Shown here: one piece after another, positions 52,701 to 60,849 of the stretch | Layout of the letters: each line of letters begins with the position of its first letter | Position numbering within the stretch: the stretch's first letter is position 1 | DNA from: Rhizobium gallicum bv. gallicum R602sp | GTDB lineage: Bacteria > Pseudomonadota > Alphaproteobacteria > Rhizobiales > Rhizobiaceae | DNA length: 64,000 nt | Assembly (NCBI RefSeq): GCF_000816845.1 | Contig: NZ_CP006877.1 | Span: 501,501-565,500, forward strand | Direction of reading: 5' to 3' | Program-made: the position numbers and the translations under genes | The notes under the pieces: generated by a model | Databases searched by the model: none | Seen by the model: the letters and a program-made list of their open reading frames with translations, nothing else | What the model was told of the DNA's origin: nothing

Positions 52701-55327
52701 TCGCTCATCAACGGCAGATCAATGAGCTCCTCGATTGCGCGACTCCCGAGCTGCGACCAGATCCGGCCGTATTCTCGTTGCACCTCCTCGTCGGCCGGAT
52801 GCGGCGACCAGTCGATGCCGAGATGCTGCCTCAGGGAGTCGAGACCAACGGCGGCGGAGCGACTGGTCTGACCGAGCGCAGCGTAGAGATCGATGCGCAG
52901 GCAGGCGACAGCAGCCTGGTCGTCGGTGCAGACAGCACAATTGGAAAGCAGTGCTAACCGCTCCTCCGCGTCCGCCAGCGCGCCAATGAGGAACTCGCAT
53001 TCGGCTCGGTTCAGCTCAAGCGCGAACGCCAGTTGTTGCTGGCGCTCCCAGGCGTCTTCCGGCAGCAGTGTCGTGCCGGCAACAAAATAGTTGAGCGCCG
53101 AGGCGTATGCCGTCGAGGCCTTGGCGCGTCTGCCGGCCAGCAGATTGAACTTCGCCAGTTGCTCGCGCTCCTCAGCTGAGGTGATCAGTGCGGCCCCGCG
53201 ATTGAGCTGGCTGACAATCTCGAAGACATTATCGTCAATCAGTTCCGGCGCAGTATTCGCCGCAAGCAGTCTCCCTATGCGAAGGTGCAGCTCGCCGCGC
53301 CGCTCCTCCGGGATCAGCGAATAGGCAGCTTCCTGAACGCGATCGTGGACGAACCGGTATGCGCCTGCCAGACGTTCGAGCAGTTCATGAGCGACGGCAG
53401 GCCACAGGGCCTCGGGGACTTGCTCCTCCGGGGTTTCGAGGACGAGTGAAAGCATCGTGGTATCTGCGATGTTTCCGAGACAGGCGAACTGCTGCAACGC
53501 CTCCCGCGTTTCGGGCGGAAGGCGCGCGAGCTTGCCGACCATCAGGTGCACGACGTTGTCGGTGTATCCCTTGGCGTGAATGCGCTGGAGATCCCAGGAC
53601 CAGCATGCCGCGTCATGATCGAAGGTGAGCATTCCCTCTTCGGCGAGCGAAAACAGGAACTGACGGACGAAGAACGGATTGCCGCCGGTCTTGTCGAGCA
53701 TCATCTGTGCGAGCGGGGCTGCACGCTCGGGCTGGCAGTGGAGCGCATCGGCAATCAATTGCCGGAGATGGTCTCGAGTAAGCGGCGCAAGCGTGATTTC
53801 CGCGACCTTTCCGCCGGCGGTCTTGATCGCGTCAAGCTTGCGCATCAAAGGATGGGCGGCGCTGACTTCGTTGTCGCGATAGGCACCGATCAGGATGAGC
53901 TGTTGCAGATCCGACCGGGTCAGCAGGTCCTCCAGCAGGTCGAGTGTCGCCGTATCGAGCCATTGGAGATCGTCGAGGAACAGCGCGAGCGGATGCTCGG
54001 GCCGGGCAAAGACGCTGATGAACCGCCGGAATATCAGCTGGAATCGCCGTTGCGCGTCCTGTGGCGGAAGTTCAGCGACCGGCGGCTGGTCGCCGATGAT
54101 GAGCTTCAGTTCGGGGACGAGATCGACCATCAGCTGTCCGTTCGGCCCCATCGTTTCGCTCAGCGCCTGGCGCCACGGTGCCAAATCGGCCTCGCTCTTG
54201 GCGAGCAGCCCCTTAAGGAGGCCCTGAAAGGCCTGCGCCAGGGTCGCATAAGGGATGTCGTGCTTGTACTGGTCGAATTTGCCGGACGCGAACAGCCCGC
54301 GCGGCGGCACCAGTACTTTGTGGAGTTCATTGACCACCGCCGACTTGCCGATGCCGGAATAGCCAGAGACGAGCACCAGTTCCGGCGCCCCGCTCAATAC
54401 CACGCGGTCGAAGGCAGTGAGCAAGGTCTCGACCTCGCGCTCCCGCCCGTACAGCTTCTCGGGAATCAGAACGCGGTCCGGGATATCGCGTTCGCCGAGC
54501 GGGAATGTGTCAATCCGGCACTGCATTTCCCATTGGCTGAGACAGCGGCTCAGATCGTGCTCGACGCCGCCTGCCGTCTGGTATCGTTCCTCGGCCGTCT
54601 TGGCGAGCAGCTTCATGACGATGGCCGAGACCGCCGGTGAAACATCCGCCGTCCGCTCATTGGGCGGCATCGGCTGCCGTGCAATGTGGCAATGCACCCA
54701 TTCCATCGGGTCGGAAGCGGCGAAGGGCAGGCTCCCGGTCAGCATTTCGTAGAGGGTGACGCCAAGGGCATAAAGGTCGCTGCGTGAATCGATCGAGCGG
54801 TTCATGCGCCCGGTCTGCTCGGGGGCCATATAGGCAAGCGTTCCGGCGACCACTTCGGGCGGCTCTGGCGCCTGCCGCTCGCGGGAGAGGCGCGAGGCGA
54901 TGCCGAAGCCGGTGAGTCGCACCTCGGCGTCCGAGCCCGTTACCAGGATATTGGCCGGTTTGATGTCCTTGTGGACGAGGCCGCGCTGGTGGGCCTTACC
55001 GAGCGCAGCGGCGATGCCGATCGCGAGGCGCAGGAAAAGCTCCGTTTCCATCGCCGTTCCGAGCCGCCTGGCGAGCGGCTCGCCGCCCGGATCTTCAAGC
55101 ACCAGCATGGTCCGGCCGCCTTCGCGCACCAACTCAAGCGGTCGCACCGCCCATGGGCTATCGAGCTCATCCTTCAATCCAAATTCATGGTCGAGGCGTT
55201 CGAGGCTTGAAAGTGTCGGGTGCTCGAGGGCAGGAAGCACGACCAGTACCGGGTTCCACTTGCCGTCGGCGCCCCGGCGCCGTTCCCGGTGGAACACGCG
55301 ATCACCATCCTCCCAGAAAACCTCCAA
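49784..55327 (-). CDS. Trifunctional Ser/Thr kinase-like / ATPase / sensor histidine kinase
   Basis: An 1847-residue signalling protein. Order: kinase fold (1-265; catalytic loop LVHKDIKPANI with Asp121, APE at 168-170); AAA-type ATPase (about 290-560; Walker A GYSGIGKS at 322-329, FLDDLQWLD); helical TPR-like region (700-1230); GAF (about 1260-1400); PAS (about 1425-1540); HisKA with AHEVNQPL (His1617); HATPase (NLIMNAIEAM, RDSGPGLD, GMGMGLTICRS). The kinase lacks the beta3 Lys (Val30) and the DFG Asp (TGFG, Gly140), so it may be a pseudokinase; the histidine kinase is intact. Start is TTG at 55327 with GGAGA upstream. Its partner regulator is unknown; several FixJ-like ones lie nearby. Confidence 0.93.
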   Translation of the reverse strand: MEVFWEDGDRVFHRERRRGADGKWNPVLVVLPALEHPTLSSLERLDHEFGLKDELDSPWAVRPLELVREGGRTMLVLEDPGGEPLARRLGTAMETELFLRLAIGIAAALGKAHQRGLVHKDIKPANILVTGSDAEVRLTGFGIASRLSRERQAPEPPEVVAGTLAYMAPEQTGRMNRSIDSRSDLYALGVTLYEMLTGSLPFAASDPMEWVHCHIARQPMPPNERTADVSPAVSAIVMKLLAKTAEERYQTAGGVEHDLSRCLSQWEMQCRIDTFPLGERDIPDRVLIPEKLYGREREVETLLTAFDRVVLSGAPELVLVSGYSGIGKSAVVNELHKVLVPPRGLFASGKFDQYKHDIPYATLAQAFQGLLKGLLAKSEADLAPWRQALSETMGPNGQLMVDLVPELKLIIGDQPPVAELPPQDAQRRFQLIFRRFISVFARPEHPLALFLDDLQWLDTATLDLLEDLLTRSDLQQLILIGAYRDNEVSAAHPLMRKLDAIKTAGGKVAEITLAPLTRDHLRQLIADALHCQPERAAPLAQMMLDKTGGNPFFVRQFLFSLAEEGMLTFDHDAACWSWDLQRIHAKGYTDNVVHLMVGKLARLPPETREALQQFACLGNIADTTMLSLVLETPEEQVPEALWPAVAHELLERLAGAYRFVHDRVQEAAYSLIPEERRGELHLRIGRLLAANTAPELIDDNVFEIVSQLNRGAALITSAEEREQLAKFNLLAGRRAKASTAYASALNYFVAGTTLLPEDAWERQQQLAFALELNRAECEFLIGALADAEERLALLSNCAVCTDDQAAVACLRIDLYAALGQTSRSAAVGLDSLRQHLGIDWSPHPADEEVQREYGRIWSQLGSRAIEELIDLPLMSDPASSATLDILTRLVGAVWHTDANLACMAICLAVNLSLERGNSDGSCYHYVSLGYIAGPRFGDYAAGFRFGRLGCQLVEERELKRFQARTYKDFGAHVIPWTRHVRTARDILRRALEIANQSGDLTFAGYSYASLNSNLLAAGDPLVEVHRQAEIGLTFARKVRFQFVIDLASAQLGLVRTLRGLTRKFGSFDDDGFDETEIERRFSDDPNLILAETCYFVRKLQARFFAGDYEAAVDASLRAQRLPWTSVSHFEETPEHHFYGALARAACCDSPVAEQRARHTEALVAHHRQLQIYAKHCPENFENRAALVGAEIARLEGRDIDAVRLYEQAIRSARANGFIHHEALAYELAARFYAQGGFEDFTRLYLRNARGCYLRWGADGKVRQLDQLYPDLRGEERAPAPTSTIGAPIEQLDLATVIKISQAVSGEIVLQKLIDTVLRTAVEQAGAERGLLILPRGGQSRIAAEATTGGDTVVVQLRDEIVTASTLPESLLHYVLRTSESVVLGDAMAQNPFSADPYIRQHHARSILCVPLLNQGQLTGVLYLENNLAPRVFAPARSAVLKLLASQAAISLENTRLYRDLAEREAKIRRLVKANIIGIVIWNIEGRILEANDAFLRMVGYDREDLASGRLCWTDLTPAEWRDRDARTIAELKLIGAVQPFEKEYFRKDGSRLPVLMGGALLEESRNEGVSFVLDLTERRQAEEALRESEEALREAQGQLAHANRVATMGQLTASIAHEVNQPLAASLTNAQAALRWLGTYPPNLEEVAQALGRIVENANRAGDVIGRIRALVKKEPPRNGLFDLNEAIRHVIALTGSEVLRQGVTLRTEFATSLPSVEGDRVQLQQVILNLIMNAIEAMSGINEEERELLISTGTEASGGVVVGVRDSGPGLDPQSMDRLFEAFYTTKSSGMGMGLTICRSIIEAHGGRLWATANKPRGAVFLFTLPLERDETAGAKHADQMAMLGN

Positions 55328-55972
55328 ACTGCTATCTCCACCAACGCTGACGAAAGAGGATGTGCTTACTTGCTGACTTCGTCACCTCGCCTGTCTCATT
55401 TGGCACTGCCACTCTCGTTACGGAGATCCGTCCAATCACATTGGCCAAAGCGAGCACATGTGACGAACCGTAATCATTTCCCTGCCTTCTTACCACATCT
55501 CGCCTGTTCGTCCCAGCGCATCAGCCGAGCGGCGACCACCCGCCCTCTCAATCCATGGTCCGCTGCTGCTGACGAAAGGCCGCCCAGCGGCGGCCGGGCG
55601 GCCGGGCGGATCGTGGACCCGCAGAGCTTCGGAGGGAGGAGGCGGCGAAGCTTATTGGTAGCAAGGGGAAATTCGCTACCTGCCTGTCTTGAGGCAACGA
55701 GTAGAGACTAGTGATAGAAAAGACGACGGAAAATTATCCTGTGGTTTATTCTTGCGATACTTTGGAGTACCCGCACAGAGACGCATCCGCGAACTTCTGC
55801 TCAGCGAGTGGCATGTTCATGGATCGGCAATACCACCGTCGCTCCAGGCGCGTTAGCCAGCTGAAGCAGGCACTGTCAACTACCATCGGCTATTGAAACC
55901 TATCCAAGCGTATAATGTCCTCTCCAGCCGCCTTGTCTTAGACTCGAAGCGATCCTGAAACAGGGAGCGGTC
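55328..55972. other. 645-bp stretch without a confident gene
   Basis: It separates the giant kinase (minus) from the RegA-like gene (plus), so it should hold both promoters. A 61-codon plus frame (55711-55896, GTG start) has no recognisable features. AGGGAGCGG just before 55973 is the ribosome site of the next gene. Confidence 0.45.
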
Positions 55973-56548
55973 ATGATGGTATCCCCATACTTTGTCCCCG
56001 ACGCGTCCTCGGCATCCAACACGAAGACAGCCAGTGTGTTGGTCGCGGATCCGGAAATCGACGTTTTTTCCCCTCTTGTTGCACGTCTCCTTTCTGAGGG
56101 ACTGGCGGTTCGGCTGGCCACGAGCGTTGCCGGAGCCAAGGCGCAGCTTGAAAGCGACGTGCCCGATTTCGCACTGATTGAACTCAAATACGTTGACGGC
56201 AATGGTTTTGAGATCGTCGAAGCGTTGGCAAATCTGGGCACTACACGCGTCGTGGTCCAAAGTAGCTACTGCAACATCAGCACGGCGGTCCGTGCCGTCA
56301 AAGAAGGAGCAAGTGACGTTTTGCCGAAGCCGATGGAGGTCGATGTCGTGCTCGCCGTGCTGCTCGGACGAAATCTCGATTCCGCGCCGATACCTGATAC
56401 GATTTCGTGCCCCGAGGCGGTTCGCATCGAGCATATTAAGAGAATTTACACCATGTGCGGGGCGAACGTATCGCGCACTGCACGCACGCTTTGTATGCAT
56501 CGAAGAAGCCTCCAACGCATCATGGCGCGGGATTCCTTCTCACTATAG
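55973..56548 (+). CDS. RegA/ActR/PrrA-like regulator with Glu at the phospho-acceptor site
   Basis: A 191-residue two-domain regulator. The receiver (about 20-130) matches the RegA/ActR family, but the acceptor Asp is replaced: FALIELKYVDGNG has Glu70 where family members have Asp (VDLRLxDGNG). The metal-site acid (VADPE) and Lys119 (LPKPM) are kept. The C-terminal Fis-like HTH CGANVSRTARTLCMHRRSLQRIM is intact. It may therefore act without phosphorylation. The ATG at 55973 has GGGAG five bases upstream. There is no regB-type kinase next to it. Confidence 0.88.
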   Translation: MMVSPYFVPDASSASNTKTASVLVADPEIDVFSPLVARLLSEGLAVRLATSVAGAKAQLESDVPDFALIELKYVDGNGFEIVEALANLGTTRVVVQSSYCNISTAVRAVKEGASDVLPKPMEVDVVLAVLLGRNLDSAPIPDTISCPEAVRIEHIKRIYTMCGANVSRTARTLCMHRRSLQRIMARDSFSL

Positions 56549-57219
56549 ACACCTTGAGTTCGGCTGCCACCCCATGCGGCGTCGCGTATGATCGAGACGC
56601 CGCAGACAAAGATCGCGTTCGTCGTCAGCACGGAGGCCCGACCCCTAGAACAAATCCAGGAAGAGTGTGGATCGATCCGGAATTGCATACAATCAAAAGA
56701 TAGTGCAGCTGTGGAGACTCCACTTTGGCCGAAGCTGCACTAGCGGTGGCGCTCCGGCACCTTTGCGCTCATGCGGACCTCGTTGGTGGGCTCATATCCC
56801 ATTCGGCCGCCATCGTATCTTTTGACGAGGATTGGTCCTTCGAATCGCACGGCATTCTCTCCCGACATCGCCATTGTTAATCACCATCAGTTCATTCATT
56901 TTTGTCTTCAACAACCCGAACTTGGCAGAGAGCACTTGTTAACCGTAACCCCGGCAGCCCGACATGCCGTGGTGCGATCTTATAGGCAAATCCAAATCCA
57001 TTCGGTCGGTCTTGAGCGCGCGACCTTGCTTGCCATGCGAGATCCAAAAAGAAGCCTCCCGGGGGTTGGGAGGCTCAAGGCGGGCCGATCGGGGGCGATA
57101 CGGCCTGGGAGGAGGAAGGAACCCGCATCATAGAGGAGGGCCCCCGCCCGAGCTATTGGCCGCCAGGAAGGATCGATTATCACTGAGGAGGGGGTGAACT
57201 ATACGCGCGGCCAAGACCT
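56549..57219. other. 671-bp stretch without a confident gene
   Basis: Only short frames are seen; the best are a 51-codon one at 56588-56743 (MIETPQTKIAFVVSTEARP) and a 120-codon one at 56771-57133, both without ribosome sites or family resemblance. It includes the terminator of the FixJ-type gene. Confidence 0.45.
57046..57075 (-). terminator. Intrinsic terminator of the FixJ-type gene
   Basis: On the minus strand AGCCTCCC, loop AACCCCC and GGGAGGCT form a perfect 8-bp stem followed by TCTTTTT. It lies about 145 bp after the stop of the gene at 57220-57852. Confidence 0.8.
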
Positions 57220-57852
57220 TTATGAGTGCGTTTGCGGCTTTCCCGGCGCGAGCATCAGCTTATCAGCCATACGCGCGAGTTCGGGTAGGGACTTGGTTCC
57301 CATCTTTTGCATGACCTGGCTGCGGTGAACTTTCACGGTAATCTCGCTCACGCCTAGATCACCGGCAATCTGCTTGTTGAGCCGTCCGGTCGCCACCAAA
57401 GCCATCACCTCGCGCTCCCGCGGGGTCAGGCTATCGAAACGCGCGCGTACCGTCGCCAATGCCTTTTCATTTTCAAGCCACACGCGGTCGCGCGCCAGGC
57501 CGACGTGAACGGCATCGAGCAAATCCTGGTCTCGGAACGGTTTCGTCAGGAACTCGACTGCGCCCCCCTTCATCGCCTGGACAGACATGGGAATGTCGCC
57601 ATGCCCGGTGATGAAGACGATCGGCAGCTGAATATTTTCTCGCGACAGCTCAAGCTGAAAATCAAGACCGCTTCGTCCCGGAAGCCGGACATCGAGCACG
57701 AGACAGGTCGGTCCGTTGGGTCGTCCAGACCTGAGGAAGTCGTCCACAGAGGCGAGGAGTTTCACGTCGAAACCGACCGAACGCAGCAGGCTGCCGAGCG
57801 CCTGGCGGATTTCCAGGTCATCATCGATGACAATGATGGTTGCCTCGGTCAT
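57220..57852 (-). CDS. FixJ-family response regulator
   Basis: A 210-residue response regulator: receiver with Asp54 (LVLDVRLPGRSG), IDDD acidic patch, FITGHGDIPMSVQAMKGGAVEFLTKPF with Thr and Lys; LuxR-type HTH SLTPREREVMALVATGRLNKQIAGDLGVSEITVKVHRSQVMQKM. The receiver is canonical. Regulators of this type often pair with orphan sensor kinases; the giant kinase at 49784-55327 is a candidate partner. Transcription ends at the hairpin near 57060. Confidence 0.94.
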   Translation of the reverse strand: MTEATIIVIDDDLEIRQALGSLLRSVGFDVKLLASVDDFLRSGRPNGPTCLVLDVRLPGRSGLDFQLELSRENIQLPIVFITGHGDIPMSVQAMKGGAVEFLTKPFRDQDLLDAVHVGLARDRVWLENEKALATVRARFDSLTPREREVMALVATGRLNKQIAGDLGVSEITVKVHRSQVMQKMGTKSLPELARMADKLMLAPGKPQTHS

Positions 57853-58666
57853 CGTCAGCGCCCCCCAAGTTCAACCGGAGCATTGGGACGTGCAGGATCT
57901 GCACCCACTGCAGCAACAGCGGGCAAAGCCCAACCAGCAGAACGCCATTGACGCGATGAGAACACTCCTCCTCTCTCCTTCGTCGCTGCCGAAACGGAAT
58001 TTTTTCGCGCACCAGAATGCGCGCTAATAACTTCAGCCACAAGACTAAATGCGGGCTGCCCACGAGAGCGCTTGCGCGTCCTGCAATCTGCCACAGCGTG
58101 CCGATGCGCTATGGCCGGCGCCTGCCTTACGAGGGACGGTGGCGCAAGTGTGAGCGGCGCGGGGCAGGCAAACCAAGCGCTAGCGACGCTGTGCCGAGTG
58201 ATGCTCGCTCCGGCACGGCAGCCAAGCGGGATGAAACTGATCTTCGAGCACCGATGCAACCCTCTCGCCGGCACGGTCTACGCCCGGACCATTGCCGCCG
58301 TCTGCCAGCTCATCGAGACGGCGACTAGGGCCCACGACAAGCCGGCGTTCAGACTTGCGACCACGCTCCTTGACGCAGGCAGGTCTGAGCGAAAGCGTCG
58401 CCTGGGAACGCCTCTTCGGCCGGGTGGTCGCGTTCAATCGGAAGCTCAGGCGGCCACCGCGCGATCAAGGGTCCCTTCGGGCGGGCGATATGTTGCGGGC
58501 GCTCCTGGGCAGATGCCGCACTCGTTGCTGCCGCAAGGCCTCACACAATCTATACGATCGTATAGCTTGCGATGCCTTGGTCGCCGTCAGATACTAAACC
58601 CATCCATTCAAGCGCGCCACAACGCCAATTCGGTACAGCGCCGATCGGCGAAGTCGGGAGGCGGCA
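57853..58666. other. 814-bp stretch without a confident gene, with a palindrome
   Basis: Longer frames here (for example 58072-58758 on plus) have random-looking composition and no motif. A segment near 58230-58380 reads LIFEHRCNPLAGTVYARTIA and may be a gene remnant. A perfect 16-bp palindrome lies at 58550-58565. Confidence 0.45.
58550..58565. promoter_or_regulatory. 16-bp perfect palindrome upstream of receiver gene
   Basis: CTATACGATCGTATAG, about 100 bp before the GTG of the receiver gene at 58667. Its symmetry and position suggest an operator for a dimeric regulator. No function is known. Confidence 0.5.
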
Positions 58667-59062
58667 GTGCCAACCAAGAAACCTCTGATTGCGATCGTCG
58701 ACGACGACGAGTCGATGCGCGAGGCTATCAAGGGGCTCATGAGGTCGATGGGATTTGACGCCGAGACCTTTTCATCCGCGGATAATTTCTTGAGGTTCCC
58801 CCATATCCGCTGCACGGCCTGCCTGGTGACGGACATCAATATGCCCGGAATGAGCGGGCTCGATCTGCACCGCCGGCTCGTCGCGCTGGGCAAGAGCATT
58901 CCGACTGTTTTGATCACCGCCTTTCCGGAAAAGAATGTGCGCGCGTCTGCCTTGGGCGCGGACATCGTCGGCTGCCTGACAAAACCGTTTGGTGAAAAGG
59001 TTTTGCTTGATTGCATCGGCTCTGCGCTAGCTCTCAGCAACAATGGCGAAAGCGGTTCATGA
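58667..59062 (+). CDS. Stand-alone response-regulator receiver protein
   Basis: A 131-residue protein consisting of one FixJ-type receiver domain: VDDDESMREA, acceptor Asp56 in LVTDINMPGMSG, VLITAFPEKN and CLTKPFGEKVLLDCI. No output domain. The GTG start has GGGAGGCGGCA upstream. It may work as a phosphate sink or shuttle for the nearby kinases; this is inference from architecture. Confidence 0.92.
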   Translation: MPTKKPLIAIVDDDESMREAIKGLMRSMGFDAETFSSADNFLRFPHIRCTACLVTDINMPGMSGLDLHRRLVALGKSIPTVLITAFPEKNVRASALGADIVGCLTKPFGEKVLLDCIGSALALSNNGESGS

Positions 59063-59571
59063 GGTCGCAAAAAAGTCCCCTCTGAGTTATCGAAACGTCG
59101 CCAAATCCATATTTGCGTCAATAAAGCTGCTAGGTCGGCCAACTGGCGGGAACTCGAGGTCCGCAATGCCTTGGCTCGTCGACAAGCGCTTGCGCGAATC
59201 GGCTAGAATCGTTGCAAGTGACTTCAGAATAGGGAGGAAAAACCAGCCGATCCAAACACTCCCACCGGGCCTTCGGCGCGGACTTTGATCTTTTCAATCC
59301 TATCAGCCGGGTCTCCAATCTGGAATAGCCACTGCGATCTGCGCCAAAGCCTCGCAGGGTAAGGCTTCCTGCGCATCTGCAATCCCCCACCGAGGAAGTT
59401 TAAGCGCGACAGCTTCCGGCAATCTGGTGGAGCGGGTTAAACCAAAGGCGGAAGTCAGCATGCCTAGAATTCAGAAAGTCTTCCGCAAGTATTATGGACC
59501 GAGATAACGCTTGGGACTAGCTTCAAAGGTGCCAACTGAAGGGAAATGCCCGCAACCAAAGGAAGCGCAGT
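59063..59571. other. 509-bp stretch without a confident gene
   Basis: No frame shows a ribosome site plus recognisable sequence. It holds the presumed promoter of the small gene at 59572. Confidence 0.45.
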
Positions 59572-59796
59572 ATGACTGAGACGCTGGAGCAGAATGATCC
59601 TGCCATCGAAGAACTGATGAAAGACGCAATAACCAGTTACATGCTGGACAGTTTCGAAGTCGAGGATCGGTTGAAGGCAGCAGTCCAGAAGATCGCCTCG
59701 GAACTGCTTGCTGAAGAGCTGGCTGTTCTGAGGGAGAAGGCTGCGAAGGCCAAGTCGTGCTATATCCAGGTCGGAGATGTGTTGACACCGGCCTAA
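59572..59796 (+). CDS. Small helical protein of unknown function
   Basis: A 74-residue protein, almost wholly helical and acidic, with a Lys/Glu-rich stretch (VEDRLKAAVQKIASELLAEELAVLREKAAKAK) likely to form a coiled coil. AAGGAAGCGCAGT precedes the ATG, which supports expression. No family was recognised. It lies alone among the regulators. Confidence 0.6.
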   Translation: MTETLEQNDPAIEELMKDAITSYMLDSFEVEDRLKAAVQKIASELLAEELAVLREKAAKAKSCYIQVGDVLTPA

Positions 59797-59977
59797 GGTC
59801 GGTCGGATATTCCCAGCCTCGGGTAGGGGAGGTGTCCTACGAGCGCTGCACCCCAATCCCGGGCAATGATGATTTGAGTGCGGAAATCACCCGCTCGGTC
59901 GCCAGCAAAACATCAGCCCCAATACGAGCATCCTCGCCAAAATGTCAGCAGGTCGCCGAGCGCGAGCCTTGGGACAT

Positions 59978-60664
59978 TTATTCGGCAGGCCGAGGCCCCA
60001 CCCACACGCCCGCTGGTATCGCGGGGATACTATTCGCCAATCCGTCGAGCATGCCTTGCAAGACGCTCTCGGTCAGCGCCTCCACTTTGTCGCTGGGGCC
60101 GACGAGGCGGTCTACCAGCAGCAAAGTGAGACCATGCATTTGCGACCAGAAAATTAGAATGGCACCGTCAATCTTGCGTGTATTTGCGGCCGTGTTCGCA
60201 ATGAGCCGCCCGAGCGCCCCGTCGCTTATCGCGTCCACCAGAAGCGCTTTCATGTTCTCTGCCGCAGTTCTTTCGACAGCAGGGCGCCCATTGTCCTGAC
60301 CGGTAAGGTAGCCGCCGAACATCAATCTGTAGAGCGCAGGATTATTGACGCCGCCGCAAACATAAGCGCGCGCTATAGCTGCCAGCCGCTCTCGCGGACT
60401 GTCGAGTTCCTTCGTCGCGTCGGTCATCTGCTTTGCAAGGAGCTCGAACCCTACCGCCGAGACGGCCGCCAGCAATTCGCGCTTGTCGGCGAAGTGTTTG
60501 TAAGGGGCGTTATGGCTGACGCCCGCTCGACGGGCGAGTTCCCGAAGCGAGAACTCTGTGGTTTGGGATTCGCTTAGGACATCGAGTGCGGCCCTAACGA
60601 TCGCCCTGTGCAGGTCACCATGGTGGTACGGGCGCGGCTCTGTGCTGGACATGTCTTTGGTCAT
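59978..60664 (-). CDS. TetR/AcrR-family repressor of the RND efflux operon
   Basis: A 228-residue TetR regulator. N-terminal HTH: IVRAALDVLSESQTTEFSLRELARRAGVSHNAPYKHFADKRELLAAV. The C-terminal ligand domain includes the WHG-like block (ALYRLMFGGYLTG and WSQMHGLTLLLVDRLVG). It is transcribed away from the adaptor/permease operon, the classic arrangement for local repression of efflux genes. ATG at 60664; the second Met (60652) is also possible. The inducer is unknown. Confidence 0.92.
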   Translation of the reverse strand: MTKDMSSTEPRPYHHGDLHRAIVRAALDVLSESQTTEFSLRELARRAGVSHNAPYKHFADKRELLAAVSAVGFELLAKQMTDATKELDSPRERLAAIARAYVCGGVNNPALYRLMFGGYLTGQDNGRPAVERTAAENMKALLVDAISDGALGRLIANTAANTRKIDGAILIFWSQMHGLTLLLVDRLVGPSDKVEALTESVLQGMLDGLANSIPAIPAGVWVGPRPAE

Positions 60665-60849
60665 GATCGTCCATTTAGGTTTTTAAGTTGCGCGCGTCAA
60701 CTTTTTACCAAGTCTATGTTGACAATGCCCACTCTAACGCTTAAGTGGGCGTCGTCAACATCGGGCGATGGCCCATTACATGCATCAGATTGGAGACTGC
60801 GACGAACAACGCAGCTCACTTTTGGTCGCAAACCGTACCGGAGAAAAAA
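60665..60849. promoter_or_regulatory. TetR/efflux divergent promoter and operator
   Basis: TTGACA (60719-60724) is a -35 candidate for the efflux operon. A 7-bp inverted repeat GCCCACT (60727-60733) and AGTGGGC (60744-60750) lies over the -35 to -10 spacer, as expected for a TetR operator. GTCAAC (60696-60701) and GTTGAC (60718-60723) form another pair. The assignment is by position and symmetry. Confidence 0.6.

Noticed and set aside
55711..55896. 61-codon plus frame before the RegA-like gene
   Set aside because: GTG start without a good site and random-looking composition.
56588..56743. 51-codon plus frame after the RegA-like gene
   Set aside because: No convincing ribosome site; no family resemblance.
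58072..58758. 228-codon plus frame overlapping the receiver gene start
   Set aside because: Composition is arginine/serine-rich and random-looking, and it overlaps a well-supported gene in another frame.
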